From positions 1,426,001-1,490,000 of the forward strand of contig JADKHI010000001.1 of NCBI GenBank assembly GCA_016721825.1: a DNA stretch of 64,000 nt, written 5' to 3'. Each line of letters starts with the position of its first letter. Positions within the stretch are counted from its first letter, which is position 1. Made by a program: the position numbers and the translations under genes. The notes below the pieces were generated by a model. The model worked only from the letters and a program-made list of their open reading frames with translations. It was not told the origin of the DNA and ran no database searches. Origin of the DNA: Flavobacteriales bacterium. Lineage in GTDB: Bacteria > Bacteroidota > Bacteroidia > Flavobacteriales_F > PHOS-HE28. Positions 1 through 11,425 of this stretch are shown here, in pieces.

Positions 1-1440
1 CCGCAAACCGGAGGAGCCTGGTCCTACCCGGATGGCACCGCGTTCGGAGGCACCTTGAACCCCGCAAGTGATCCCTCGGGTGACTATGCCTACCTGATCA
101 CAGGCACTTCACCCTGCCCGAACGATACGTCCTTCGTTGCGGTGACCATTCAGCAGGCCATGGACCCTGGGCAGAACGCGACGATCACCTTGTGCCCTGA
201 TGCTACCCCGCTGGACATGCTGATCACGCTGAACGGTACTCCGGATAACACCGGTGTATGGACCACCGCAGGGGGTGCGGTCTTCAGCGGGACTTACAAC
301 GCGAGCATGGACCTGCCGGGCGTGTACACCTACACCACGAGCCCACTTGCGCCTTGCCCAACGCTCTTCAGCACGCTCACCATCAGCCTTGATCCGTTGC
401 CTCAGGCCGGTGGAGACAATGGCCTGGCGATCTGCGCGGACGGTGCGCAAACCCCGCTCTTTCCGCTGCTTGGTGGCAACCCCGACGCGAACCAGATCTG
501 GTACGACCCCTTGTTCGCAGTGCATAGTGGCGTGCTCGACCCTTCCTTGGAGCTTTCCGGGAACTACCGCTACGTGGCCTACGGTATCGGCGAATGTGAC
601 CATCTGACGGACACATCGATCATCGCCGTCGATGTGAACCCCTTGCCCATCGTGCTCTTCAATGTGGAACCGGACAGTGGTTGTAACCCCTTGGATGTGC
701 GGTTCTACAACCTTACGGACCCCTTCTACCTCGGAGGCACCTGCATCTGGGACCTGGGTGACGGCCTGAGCGGCGTGAACGCTTGCGACAGCCTCGATCA
801 CACCTACGTGAACGCCGGTTGGTACAATGTGAACCTGACCGTGACCACACCGGAAGGCTGTGTGGACCACCTGACCAAACCCGGTGCAGTGCTGGTGGAA
901 GAAGCCCCGAAGGCAACGTTCACCTGGTCGCCGAACCCGGGTACCGAGTACAACAGCAACCTCTACTTCGCCGCTTCCGATCCGCATGCCCGCACCTTCC
1001 AGTGGGTTTTCGCCGAACTGGACACCGCCGACCAACGCTTCGAGTATCACTATTTCCCCAACGAGTTCGGTGGTGATTACGATGTCTGCCTTCAAGTGTG
1101 GGACCGTTATGGTTGCACGGACAGCCTGTGTCAGGTGGTGCCCATCATCGTACCGAGCCTCTTCGTTCCCAACGCCTTCACGCCGGACGGTGATAATAAG
1201 AACGACATCTTCTTCCCCGTGGCTTCCGACATGGTCGATGAGGACCACGAGCTGATGGTCTTCGATCGCTGGGGCGAACTTGTGTTCCAGACCGCCGACG
1301 CCACAAAGGGCTGGGACGGTCGGAAAATGAACGGCGGCGAGATCCTGCCCCAAGGTGTTTATGTCTGGCGCCTGATCGAGCGCAAGCAGTTCACCTCCGA
1401 CAAGCAGGACTATTTCGGCACGGTGACCCTTTTGAAGTGA
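1..1440 (+). CDS. Gliding-motility CHU_C domain protein with PKD repeats, 5' end cut by the window
   Basis: The reading frame is open from the first base, so the N-terminus and any signal peptide lie outside. The 479 visible residues hold at least two beta-sandwich repeats of about 75 residues (G.W...G....G.Y pattern, Cys-containing), then a PKD-like domain (WDLGDGLSG; HTYVNAGWYNVNLTV), a second weaker PKD-like unit, and a C-terminal CHU_C domain (VPNAFTPDGDNKNDIFFP; VFDRWGELVFQ; GWDGR). CHU_C domains are established T9SS export and surface-attachment signals in Bacteroidota, so this is very likely a secreted adhesin-like surface protein; its ligand cannot be inferred. It is 23 bases upstream of a second CHU_C gene on the same strand, probably in one transcript. 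Confidence 0.9.
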   Translation, partial: PQTGGAWSYPDGTAFGGTLNPASDPSGDYAYLITGTSPCPNDTSFVAVTIQQAMDPGQNATITLCPDATPLDMLITLNGTPDNTGVWTTAGGAVFSGTYNASMDLPGVYTYTTSPLAPCPTLFSTLTISLDPLPQAGGDNGLAICADGAQTPLFPLLGGNPDANQIWYDPLFAVHSGVLDPSLELSGNYRYVAYGIGECDHLTDTSIIAVDVNPLPIVLFNVEPDSGCNPLDVRFYNLTDPFYLGGTCIWDLGDGLSGVNACDSLDHTYVNAGWYNVNLTVTTPEGCVDHLTKPGAVLVEEAPKATFTWSPNPGTEYNSNLYFAASDPHARTFQWVFAELDTADQRFEYHYFPNEFGGDYDVCLQVWDRYGCTDSLCQVVPIIVPSLFVPNAFTPDGDNKNDIFFPVASDMVDEDHELMVFDRWGELVFQTADATKGWDGRKMNGGEILPQGVYVWRLIERKQFTSDKQDYFGTVTLLK

Positions 1441-1463
1441 ACCTTCCCTCACGAACCAAACGC

Positions 1464-3599
1464 ATGTCCCTGAACTTCCTTCGGACGACCTTCATTGGCG
1501 GCGCTGCGCTGCTTTTTCTGAACACGGCTGAAGCCCAAGTGGTGCAGTTGAGCCCGGAGCAATATGCGCAAGCGAAAGCGAACGGAACGCTACCGGCACA
1601 GTATCATGTGGACTATCCTGCACAGGCTCCAGTAACCCCAGCATTGAGCAAGAACCCCAAGCGCCACATCGGAGTGCCCAAGGGGGGCGGGGTGAACGGC
1701 GATTGCAACTGCTGGATCCAGCCTGACAACACCTATACCCTGGCCATGCAGCCCAACGATGACTTCTCGTCGGCCGCCATCACCACACCTTTCCAGTTCA
1801 ACTTGTACGGCGACCTGTACAACACCCTGTACATCAACAACAACGGCAACATCTCCTTCCAGTCCCCGTACGGAACCTTTTCTGCCACGCCCTTCCCCAA
1901 CAACCAGTTCATCATGGTGGCCCCCTTCTGGGCTGATGTTGACACCCGCGGGGACGATGGGCTTGGTTTGAACGGTGGGCAAGTATGGTACAAGGTGACC
2001 GCCACCGCCCTTTATGTGAACTGGGTGGATGTCGGCTATTACGCTGCGCAAACGGATCTTAAGAATTCTTTCCAGCTGATCATCACCGACGGTACGGATC
2101 CGGTGATCGGGGTGGGCAAGAACGTGAGCTTCTGCTACTTGAACATGGACTGGACCACGGGCGCAGCCTCACAGGGTGTGGGTGGCTTCGGTGGCATACC
2201 GGCCGTGGTCGGTGCGAACCGTGGCAACAGCGTTGACTACATCCAGTTCGGCACCTTCGATCAACCGGGATCCTTGTACGATGGTCCGTTCAACAACCCC
2301 GACGGCGTGGACTGGCTGGACAACCAGAACTTCGTTTTCACCACGGCGGTGAGCACCCAGAACATTCCCCCCATCGCCAGCAGCACCTTCCTCTGCGATA
2401 CAGTGCGCGTGTGTACCGGCGAACTGGTGGACATAGAAATGAACTTCCTCGCTCCGGAGCAGGGGCAGACCATCGTGGCCAGCTCCGTGGCCACCACCCT
2501 TTCGAACTACGGGGAGGTGGTGAACACCAGCGGGAACAACTCGGTGATCGTGCAGGGCCAGTTCACCCCTACCATCGCTGAACAGGGCTTCCACACCATC
2601 ACCTTTACCGCTACCGACGACGGTACACCGGCGCTGACCACCACCATCGACATCGTGGTGGATGTGTACTTCACCACGCTTACCCCGCCCGTGATCTCCG
2701 GTGATACCCTGGCCTGCGAGGGGCAAGGCACCGTCCTGACCGTACCCGACGGGTTCGACACCTACGATTGGAGCAACGGCTACAACGGCACCAGTGTGCT
2801 CGTGGGACCCGGGACGTACAGCGTGGAGGTGACCGCCGGGTACTGCACTTTCGGCTCCAACTCGGTCACCATCACGGAGATCCCAACGCCGCAGCCCACC
2901 ATCACCGGTATCCTGTTCAACTGCGGTGGCCAACCCTCCCTGCTGGGCGTGGATGGCACCTATTCCAGCTACTTGTGGAGCAACGGAGAGACCGGCGCTA
3001 CTACCACGGTAGGTACGGGCACCTACACTGTTGCCGTGACGAGCGCTCAGGGCTGCACGGGCACCAGCGCCCCGGTGAGCGTGCTGAGCGCACCCGACCC
3101 CTCAGCGCTCTTCACCAGCGACCCTTATGGGCCTGTGTTCCCGGAGACCGTAGTGACCTACTCGGATGCCTCCAATGGCAATGGTGCCACCATTGTGCAG
3201 TGGACCTGGTCCATCGGTGGCGATGTGGTGGGCAGCGGGCCCGTGCTGATCCAACCCTTCGAGCTGCCGGGCACTTACGAGGTGACCTTGACGGTTACCA
3301 CTGCCGATGGCTGCACCAACAGCTACACCTTCCTGCAGGTGGTGAAGCCCACGACCATCACAGTGCCCAACGTGTTCAGCCCCAATGGTGACGGCCTCAA
3401 CGACTTCCTGGAGTTTCCTGGGGTGGAGTACTACCCGGACGCCAAGCTCTCGGTCTTCAACCGCTGGGGTAACGAGATCTTCAGCAGCGCCTCCTACAAG
3501 AACACGTGGCAGGCCCGCGACGTTTCCGACGGGACCTACTTCTTCGTGTTGAAGGTGGACGGCAAGGAATACTCCGGCCCGGTGACCATTCTACGCTGA
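1464..3599 (+). CDS. Secreted nidogen-like/Ig/PKD protein with CHU_C C-terminal domain
   Basis: 711 residues from ATG 1464, chosen because a typical signal peptide follows (MSLNFLRTTFIGGAALLFLN, Ala-Glu-Ala cleavage region); a GTG at 1437 overlapping the previous stop would place nine charged residues before it. Residues about 85-290 resemble a nidogen-like (NIDO) domain (NTLYINNNGNISFQ; FIMVAPFWADVDTRG). Two short Ig-like repeats with YDWSNG and YLWSNG motifs follow, then a PKD-like domain (WTWSIGGDVVGSG) and CHU_C (VPNVFSPNGDGLNDFLEF; VFNRWGNEIF). The architecture predicts T9SS export and surface anchoring, possibly for adhesion or gliding; the target is unknown. A strong hairpin follows the stop. 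Confidence 0.9.
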   Translation: MSLNFLRTTFIGGAALLFLNTAEAQVVQLSPEQYAQAKANGTLPAQYHVDYPAQAPVTPALSKNPKRHIGVPKGGGVNGDCNCWIQPDNTYTLAMQPNDDFSSAAITTPFQFNLYGDLYNTLYINNNGNISFQSPYGTFSATPFPNNQFIMVAPFWADVDTRGDDGLGLNGGQVWYKVTATALYVNWVDVGYYAAQTDLKNSFQLIITDGTDPVIGVGKNVSFCYLNMDWTTGAASQGVGGFGGIPAVVGANRGNSVDYIQFGTFDQPGSLYDGPFNNPDGVDWLDNQNFVFTTAVSTQNIPPIASSTFLCDTVRVCTGELVDIEMNFLAPEQGQTIVASSVATTLSNYGEVVNTSGNNSVIVQGQFTPTIAEQGFHTITFTATDDGTPALTTTIDIVVDVYFTTLTPPVISGDTLACEGQGTVLTVPDGFDTYDWSNGYNGTSVLVGPGTYSVEVTAGYCTFGSNSVTITEIPTPQPTITGILFNCGGQPSLLGVDGTYSSYLWSNGETGATTTVGTGTYTVAVTSAQGCTGTSAPVSVLSAPDPSALFTSDPYGPVFPETVVTYSDASNGNGATIVQWTWSIGGDVVGSGPVLIQPFELPGTYEVTLTVTTADGCTNSYTFLQVVKPTTITVPNVFSPNGDGLNDFLEFPGVEYYPDAKLSVFNRWGNEIFSSASYKNTWQARDVSDGTYFFVLKVDGKEYSGPVTILR

Positions 3600-3621
3600 T
3601 CCCGATCGGCCCTTGATCTTG

Positions 3622-3647
3622 GAAGCCCCACCCCACGGTGGGGCTTC
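3622..3647 (+). terminator. Perfect 11-bp stem hairpin after the CHU_C gene
   Basis: GAAGCCCCACC and GGTGGGGCTTC form an 11-bp perfect stem around a CCAC loop, 22 bases after the stop at 3599. There is only a short pyrimidine run (TCCTATCTTC) instead of a T tract, so it is a terminator-like hairpin. The candidate metF promoter begins four bases later, which fits a boundary between transcripts. Confidence 0.65.
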
Positions 3648-3650
3648 TCC

Positions 3651-3658
3651 TATCTTCG
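3651..3658 (+). promoter_or_regulatory. Candidate -7 element TATCTTCG of metF
   Basis: TATCTTCG is one base from the Bacteroidota -7 consensus TAnnTTTG and lies 27 bases before the metF ATG, directly after a terminator-like hairpin. The same octamer family recurs in front of many genes here. No -33 TTG is seen at the usual distance because the hairpin occupies it. Confidence 0.45.
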
Positions 3659-3685
3659 CGGCCCCTGCGCTACGGCAGGCATTGC

Positions 3686-4639
3686 ATGAAGGTCATTCAA
3701 CACCTCAACAGCGCGAAGGGCAGCCTGCTTTCCTTCGAGATCCTCCCTCCCCTGAAGGGAAAGGACATCAATTCGATCTACGCTGGGATCGACCCGCTGC
3801 TGGAGTTCAAGCCCAGCTTCATCAATGTGACCTACCACCGCGAGGAGGTGCTCTATAAGGAACGGGGGCACGGTCTGTTACAGAAGATCCGCCTGCGCAA
3901 GCGCCCCGGTACCGTGGGCATCTGCGCCATGATCAAGGCGAAGTACAACATCGACACCGTTCCGCACCTGATCTGCGGGGGCTTCAGCAAAGAGGACACC
4001 GAGGATGCGCTGATCGAGTTGAACTTCCTGGGCATCGACAACGTGCTGGCCCTGCGTGGCGATGCGATCAAGAGCGAACCCCAGTTCATACCGGAGCGTG
4101 ATGGGCACGTGCATGCCGAGGACCTGATCCGCCAGATCGCTGGGCTGAACAAGGGCAAGTACCTCTATGAGGAACAAGAGGAGGCCGCCCCCACCGACCT
4201 CTGCGTCGGCGCCGCCTGCTATCCGGAGAAGCACCCCGAAGCCCTCAACCTCAGCACCGATATCGCCTACCTGAAACGTAAGGTGGATGCCGGTGCCGAG
4301 TACCTGGTGACGCAGATGTTCTTCGACAACCAGAAGTATTTCGATTTCGTGGCGCGCTGCCGCGCGGAAGGCATTACGGTTCCGATCATCCCCGGGCTGA
4401 AGCCACTGACCAATCGCAAGCACATCGCCTTCATCCCGAAGACCTTCCACCTGGACCTTCCCGTGGCCTTCAGCAACGAGCTGGGCAAGTGCCGCAACGA
4501 TGAGGAGGTGAAGCAGGTCGGCATCGAGTGGGGCATCCACCAGTCCAAGGAACTGCTAGCTGCGAACGTGCCCTGCCTGCACTTCTACACCATGGGCCGC
4601 AGCGAAGCCGTGCGTTCCATTCTGGAGAAGGTGCGCTAA
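3686..4639 (+). CDS. metF: Methylenetetrahydrofolate reductase
   Basis: 317 residues, against about 296 in E. coli MetF. The enzyme reduces 5,10-methylene-THF to 5-methyl-THF with FAD, supplying methyl groups for methionine synthesis in the cytoplasm. Family features: the N-terminal active-site Glu segment (SFEILPPLKG, equivalent to SFEFFPP), INVTYH after strand 2, LALRGD in the FAD-binding region, and YLVTQMFFDNQKYF in the C-terminal half. ATG 3686 is chosen because MKVIQHLN starts like the family; the frame is open upstream to 3638, but that extension would overlap the terminator hairpin. The gene stands alone between a terminator and a convergent gene ending nine bases away. Confidence 0.96.
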   Translation: MKVIQHLNSAKGSLLSFEILPPLKGKDINSIYAGIDPLLEFKPSFINVTYHREEVLYKERGHGLLQKIRLRKRPGTVGICAMIKAKYNIDTVPHLICGGFSKEDTEDALIELNFLGIDNVLALRGDAIKSEPQFIPERDGHVHAEDLIRQIAGLNKGKYLYEEQEEAAPTDLCVGAACYPEKHPEALNLSTDIAYLKRKVDAGAEYLVTQMFFDNQKYFDFVARCRAEGITVPIIPGLKPLTNRKHIAFIPKTFHLDLPVAFSNELGKCRNDEEVKQVGIEWGIHQSKELLAANVPCLHFYTMGRSEAVRSILEKVR

Positions 4640-4648
4640 CCTAGGCGA

Positions 4649-6004
4649 TCAGCGACGCACTACCCGATGCCGTGAACGGGCACCATTACGCTCTACCTCG
4701 ACCACGTACATTCCGGCGGGCAGCGTTGATAGGTCCATCGTCGAAGAAGCTTCATGCACGCGACGAGCAGCAACCACCTCGCGGCCCTGCGCGTCAAGCA
4801 TCCGCATGGTCCAGCTACCGAAACCTGCAACACGTACTGCAACGGAACCATCCGTAGGGTTCGGACCTACTGTCACAGCATCGGTAGGCAACTGTTCGTT
4901 CAACCCCACACCTGTTATGGTCCAACAGCCCGAAGTATCCACACAGCCGGTCGTAGTCAGCCGGACCGCGTATGAACTGCTGTATCCAGGCGTGAAGTTC
5001 TGCCCGATGGAACCGGGAATGGGTGAATAGCCATTGTCGCAGTCGAGCCACTGGTACTGCGCACCGATCATCTGTGCAGTGAGCGTGTAGCCGGATGCGG
5101 TCACCGTCGTATCGATGGGCGCGATAGTGACATTGATGGTGGAGATGGAATCGCAACCGGTCGATGCACTGATCGGGTTCTCGATATAAGTGCCCGAGGT
5201 CGCGTAGGTCGTGCCCGAAGGGGACGTGTACGGATCGCAGGTGCTCACATTGGAAGTGGTGCTGACGGTGGTCTGGATCACCTGTCCCGCGACCCAGTTC
5301 GAGGTGTTCCCGCTCAAAGTGAAGGAATACAGTGTTCCAGCATTGGCGCTGGCTGAAGCATCATTCAAGGTGACCACACCTCCATTGAACCCGCCTGCCA
5401 AACCCTGGTCGCACTTATAGTAAGCCACCAAGCTCGCAGGGGGGACGCAGAACGAGCGGCCCTTGTATGCGTTGATCTCAGCCGCCGACCGGGCCACGTT
5501 CCAGACCCGTACATCGTCGATCGTGCCGTTGAAATGATTGATCATGTCATTCCTGCGTCCTACAATGATCCCGTTCATATTGCTCGTGTTCACCGTCTGC
5601 GTGGGGTTCCCACTCGCGACCATCGCACCATTCACATAGAGTTTCAGCTTGGGATTGGCGGTGCTATTGAATGTGGCGGCAAGGTGGTACCAAGCACCCA
5701 TCACCATAGGCGTGGTCGAACTGATGCCGTAGCCACCGACCTCGATCCGCGGCAGCGCGTTGATGATGTTCAGTGTGAATCGATTACCATTCGGCATTTC
5801 GCCCCAATCCAGCACCACGCGCTGCTGGGCTGATACAGCATCCTGCTTCACCCAAGCCTCCACGGTCCGGGAAGCAGCACCCAGCGGGCCGGGTTGGGGG
5901 GCTTGTACGTAGTCATCAACACCATCGAGATGAAGTCCATTCTGGGCTTGCACCAGTGCAGGAAAGTAGAACGAACACGAGAGAAGGATCGCTATTACGC
6001 GCAT
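4649..6004 (-). CDS. LamG-domain secreted protein with type A T9SS sorting domain
   Basis: 451 residues. A signal peptide (MRVIAILLSCSFYFPALVQA) precedes a concanavalin-A-like LamG/laminin-G_3 domain at about residues 22-180 (LHLDGVDDYVQAP; TVEAWVKQ; LKLYVNGAMVASG; GTIDDVRVWNVARS). A low-complexity Ser/Thr region follows, then an Ig-like segment and a type A T9SS C-terminal domain (VGPNPTDGSVAVRV; LSTLPAGMYVVEVE). LamG domains bind glycans or proteins, so surface binding is plausible but unproven. It is convergent with metF and divergent from the M1 peptidase gene across a 97-bp spacer. Confidence 0.9.
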   Translation of the reverse strand: MRVIAILLSCSFYFPALVQAQNGLHLDGVDDYVQAPQPGPLGAASRTVEAWVKQDAVSAQQRVVLDWGEMPNGNRFTLNIINALPRIEVGGYGISSTTPMVMGAWYHLAATFNSTANPKLKLYVNGAMVASGNPTQTVNTSNMNGIIVGRRNDMINHFNGTIDDVRVWNVARSAAEINAYKGRSFCVPPASLVAYYKCDQGLAGGFNGGVVTLNDASASANAGTLYSFTLSGNTSNWVAGQVIQTTVSTTSNVSTCDPYTSPSGTTYATSGTYIENPISASTGCDSISTINVTIAPIDTTVTASGYTLTAQMIGAQYQWLDCDNGYSPIPGSIGQNFTPGYSSSYAVRLTTTGCVDTSGCWTITGVGLNEQLPTDAVTVGPNPTDGSVAVRVAGFGSWTMRMLDAQGREVVAARRVHEASSTMDLSTLPAGMYVVEVERNGARSRHRVVRR

Positions 6005-6101
6005 GGTCAGGGGGTGGTGATCGAAGATCCGCGGTGAACGTATGCTACCCTCGGGGTCCGATCGTCGTTATTCGGCTACAAGCGATCTACTTTTACGGGT
6101 G

Positions 6102-8024
<1,923 letters not shown>

Positions 8025-8624
8025 TCAGCGCTGGAGCATCCGCTCCACGTACTTCCCGAGCACATCGAACTCCACGTTCACCCGGTGGCCCGGTGTTAGC
8101 GCCCGGAACGTGGTGTGCTCGTAGGTGTAAGGGATGATCGCCACGGCGAAGTGCGCTGCCTCAAGCTCCGCTATGGTGAGGCTGACGCCGTTAAGACAGA
8201 TGCTGCCTTTGTGCACCAGCAGGTGCTTCTGATCGGGAACACGGAAGGTGTAACGCCAGCTTCCGCCGACATCCTCCACGGAAAGGCATTGGGTCACGGT
8301 GTCCACGTGGCCTTGCACCATGTGTCCATCCAGGCGATCACCGATGCGCAAGCTGCGTTCGAGGTTCACACCATCACCCGGCTTCAGGTCACCGAGGTTG
8401 CTGCGCTCCAAGGTCTCCTTCACGGCGGTCACGCGATAGGTGCCGGTTGTCACGTCGAGGCCCGTCGACACGCTAACGACCGTCAGGCAGACACCGTTGT
8501 GAGACACGCTCTGATCCACCTTCAACTGGGGTGTCATGCTCGCACGGATGATGAGGTCACGGTTGGTGCCGCTATCGTGCCGCTCCACCACTTCGGCTAC
8601 CTCCTCCACGATCCCCGTGAACAT
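8025..8624 (-). CDS. ribE: Riboflavin synthase, alpha subunit
   Basis: 199 residues, normal for the family. The enzyme dismutates two 6,7-dimethyl-8-ribityllumazines into riboflavin plus the pyrimidinedione, the last step of riboflavin synthesis. The hallmark N-terminus MFTGIVEEVAEV is present, and the protein is two tandem lumazine-binding barrels with the characteristic DGHMVQGHVD motif in the second. Its ATG overlaps the stop of the upstream CHU_C gene by one base (TGATG), so translation is probably coupled to that large surface-protein gene. No FMN riboswitch is visible directly upstream, as expected for an internal gene. Confidence 0.96.
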   Translation of the reverse strand: MFTGIVEEVAEVVERHDSGTNRDLIIRASMTPQLKVDQSVSHNGVCLTVVSVSTGLDVTTGTYRVTAVKETLERSNLGDLKPGDGVNLERSLRIGDRLDGHMVQGHVDTVTQCLSVEDVGGSWRYTFRVPDQKHLLVHKGSICLNGVSLTIAELEAAHFAVAIIPYTYEHTTFRALTPGHRVNVEFDVLGKYVERMLQR

Positions 8625-11278
8625 CAGTCGAGCCCACCGTTGTTGCCGCGCAGCAGGTGCACGTATCCTTTTAACTGCACCAGCTCATCGCCTGCCAGCA
8701 TCTTGAAGGTGACCAGACAGGTGTAGTAGTACACGCTCTCGGGCACCTGCACCTTGCTGCTCTGGTTCGTGCCGTCCCAGAGGATGGCCGGGTCCTGCGT
8801 GCTGAACACCAGGTTGCCCCAGCGGTTGTACATCTTCAGGTCGATCTCCTTCACGCCGCGGTAAGGGAAGGGGATGAAGAAGTCGTTCACGCGATCGCTG
8901 TTGGGGCTGAAGACGTTGGGCAGCGTGTACACCGGGCAGTTGTCGCCGCACACGATGTTCGTGAAGGCGCTCTCGTTGCCTACTGTATCGATGGCCGTGA
9001 TGGCGTAGCAGCCCGCGACCGAGGCCCCGTCCGTGTGCGTGAACACCGTGTTCTCGGCCCCATTGATCGTAGCGATCAGCTGCAGTTCACCACCGAGCGA
9101 ATCGGTGAAGTAGACGTTGTACTGGTAGGTGTCGTCCGCGCAGCTGTTGTTCGGATCCTTCCACGACAGGGTGTTCAGCGGCGTTTCGCAATCGTTCAGA
9201 ATGGCCAAGGTGGGCGGGCACGGCGGCGTGCGGTCCACCGGCACCGCGCAGACCTCTTGGCTCCGGTTCACCAAGGGATGCACGATGGCCGGATCGCTGT
9301 ACGCACCGACGCTCGATACGTAGTAACAGTATTCCTGCCCGTTCACCAGACCGGTGTCGATGTATACCGTGGTATCGGTGATGCCGACCAAGATCCACGT
9401 GCCTCCGTTGTCGCGGAACACATAGAAGGTATCGTTGACCCACGGCGTGTTGTAGGTGATGTTCAGCGTGACCTGCTCGTCGTTCGGATCCGGCACAAGG
9501 AACACCGAAGAGGCCGTGTTACCCGAGCCCACCAGCTGTGCGCCATTGTCGTAGTACAGCTCCACACGATAGGCGTTCGGCGAAGCCACCGTGTTGATGT
9601 TGTTGTGTACGAAGGTGGTGTCCGGGTGCTCCAGGAAAGGGTGCAATGTGCTGGTGTGGATCAGCGTGTTCGCAGTGGCGTATGATGCCCCTTGGTAGAG
9701 CTTGAACTGATATGGCCCTGGGTACTGCAGTGTGTCCAGGTCAAAGGCATTGCTCCACTGAACGCTATCCACGCCGACCGTCGCATCCGTCACATCCACG
9801 CTCACCTTGGTCATGATCGGCACCTCGCGCTGCAGCAGGTTGCAGAACTCGACGCTGGCGTAGCTCTGCGCACCATCAGGGAACACGGCCACGATCATGT
9901 AGCAATAGGTGACGCCGAAGGCCAGCCCTTGATCCGCATAGGTGGTGCTGCCGAAGCCGTTGGTGCTGGCGATGAGCTGGTATCCCGTATACGCAGGCAC
10001 CCCAAGCTCACAATTGTCGGGCACGAAACCGAAGGATCCCTGGCGGCGATAGATGAGGTAGCCCGAAGCGTTGTTACAGTTGTTCGGATAGCTCCAAGCG
10101 AGCTGCATGATGCTACCGTCCGGAGTGGCCGTGGGGTTCTGCGGCGGCGGTGCCACCACAGTGATGAACATGCTCTCGAAATCCTCCAGCTCCACCGGAC
10201 TGTCATTATCCTCAGCGTTGAACAGGACTTGGTAGGGCTGCTGGCGAACGTGAGCACAGACCGTATTCCACGTTAGTACGCCCGTAGCCGAGCCCACGCC
10301 GGGTGAACTGAGGAAGGTGGCCGGATTCGGCGTGATGATCATGGGGCCGCCAATGGCCGAGAGCGAGATGGTCTGTGTGGTGTTCGGGTCCGAGGCCGAA
10401 ACGTTCACGGTGAGCTGGGTGCCGGCCAAGATGCACGTATCACTGAGGTCGGTGATGTTGGGTGGCTGGTTGTTGCAAGGGCCCACGATCACTTGCATGT
10501 CGCGCATCACCCACCCGATGTTCACCCACACCCCGTTGATCTTGCGCCATTCCAGCACAGCGAACGCAATGTTGTACACGCCCTGCACCTGTGGTGCGCA
10601 CCAGCTGATGGTGCCCGTGGACGGGTCGATGTCGTACTGGTTGTTCGCCCCTGGACCTACTTGGTCCGGGTAGAGATACCCGGGTATCGGATCGCCATCC
10701 CCATCGTTGTCCAGATCGGCACCTAAGCAGACCCGCGGTTCGAACGAAAGGCTGTCGCCATCCGTGTCATAGGCACCTGGATTGTGGTACCAGCACTGGC
10801 CCAGGCAGGCGTTCTGGATCGGGGAGTTGAGGAAGCTGGGCGAGCAGTTGTTGCCCGCGACGCTGATGATGAGCTGGGTCTGCACGCACATCGGCACATC
10901 CACCGAGTTCGGGATGTTCACAACGCCTTCGATCCGGTTGGGGTCGATGTACTGGAGGATGTACACGCCCGGGCCAGGGTAGACGTGCTGCTCCGTGTAG
11001 AAGTTCTTCTGCACATCGGGCGCGATGTTGAAGATGATGTTGTCCCGCGCGATCGTGTCCAGGCCTGAATCATCACCCCAGTCCACGATGAACTCCGGAC
11101 GGTCCGCAGGCGAGCTCGTCTTGGTGTGGGTGATGATGGTGACCTCGTAAAGCAATCCACCGGGCACGACACCCGAGTAGCACACCAGGATCTCGCCGGC
11201 TTGGTTGTGTGTGGCCCACGCGCCGCCTCCGACCAACAGGCCGAACAGCATCACAAGCACACGGACGGAACGCATCAT
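8624..11278 (-). CDS. Large secreted CHU_C-domain protein (gliding/T9SS surface protein)
   Basis: 884 residues from the ATG pair at 11278/11275. A TTTGGAGGA ribosome-binding site lies just upstream, and a signal peptide (VRVLVMLFGLLVGGGAWA) leads into ATHNQAGEILVCYSG. This opening and the NCSPSFLNSPI segment recur in large Bacteroidota CHU_C proteins. The middle holds Ig/fibronectin-type segments with paired Cys; the C-terminus is a CHU_C domain (LPNVFSPNSDRVNDFFIP; MYNRWGNLVFSTQD; LWDGTN). Likely T9SS-exported and surface-exposed. It is followed with one-base overlap by ribE and is divergent from the leucyl aminopeptidase gene. Confidence 0.9.
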   Translation of the reverse strand: MMRSVRVLVMLFGLLVGGGAWATHNQAGEILVCYSGVVPGGLLYEVTIITHTKTSSPADRPEFIVDWGDDSGLDTIARDNIIFNIAPDVQKNFYTEQHVYPGPGVYILQYIDPNRIEGVVNIPNSVDVPMCVQTQLIISVAGNNCSPSFLNSPIQNACLGQCWYHNPGAYDTDGDSLSFEPRVCLGADLDNDGDGDPIPGYLYPDQVGPGANNQYDIDPSTGTISWCAPQVQGVYNIAFAVLEWRKINGVWVNIGWVMRDMQVIVGPCNNQPPNITDLSDTCILAGTQLTVNVSASDPNTTQTISLSAIGGPMIITPNPATFLSSPGVGSATGVLTWNTVCAHVRQQPYQVLFNAEDNDSPVELEDFESMFITVVAPPPQNPTATPDGSIMQLAWSYPNNCNNASGYLIYRRQGSFGFVPDNCELGVPAYTGYQLIASTNGFGSTTYADQGLAFGVTYCYMIVAVFPDGAQSYASVEFCNLLQREVPIMTKVSVDVTDATVGVDSVQWSNAFDLDTLQYPGPYQFKLYQGASYATANTLIHTSTLHPFLEHPDTTFVHNNINTVASPNAYRVELYYDNGAQLVGSGNTASSVFLVPDPNDEQVTLNITYNTPWVNDTFYVFRDNGGTWILVGITDTTVYIDTGLVNGQEYCYYVSSVGAYSDPAIVHPLVNRSQEVCAVPVDRTPPCPPTLAILNDCETPLNTLSWKDPNNSCADDTYQYNVYFTDSLGGELQLIATINGAENTVFTHTDGASVAGCYAITAIDTVGNESAFTNIVCGDNCPVYTLPNVFSPNSDRVNDFFIPFPYRGVKEIDLKMYNRWGNLVFSTQDPAILWDGTNQSSKVQVPESVYYYTCLVTFKMLAGDELVQLKGYVHLLRGNNGGLD

Positions 11279-11398
11279 GGGTCCTCCAAAGGTCGGCATT
11301 TTTCATCCCTCGAACGACGGATCGCCCCTGCCAATTGCCTTGAAAGAGCGCCCGATCCGACCCTGTCAGGCACATCCGGAGCGCTATCCGTGGACGGC

Positions 11399-11406
11399 TA
11401 TCTTCG
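11399..11406 (+). promoter_or_regulatory. Candidate -7 element TATCTTCG of the leucyl aminopeptidase gene
   Basis: TATCTTCG ends 19 bases before ATG 11426. It matches the TA(C/T)CTT(C/T)G element found before many genes here and differs by one base from TAnnTTTG. No TTG is seen at the -33 distance. Confidence 0.4.
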
Positions 11407-11425
11407 CGCCTTCACCCTCCCACGC

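Noticed and set aside
109..1452. A 447-codon open frame on the minus strand opposite the first CHU_C gene
   Set aside because: It is the antisense shadow of a high-GC gene: no family motif, and the plus strand shows PKD and CHU_C domains.
8025..8624. FMN riboswitch for ribE
   Set aside because: ribE starts within the previous gene's stop codon, leaving no leader; no conserved FMN element was noticed nearby.
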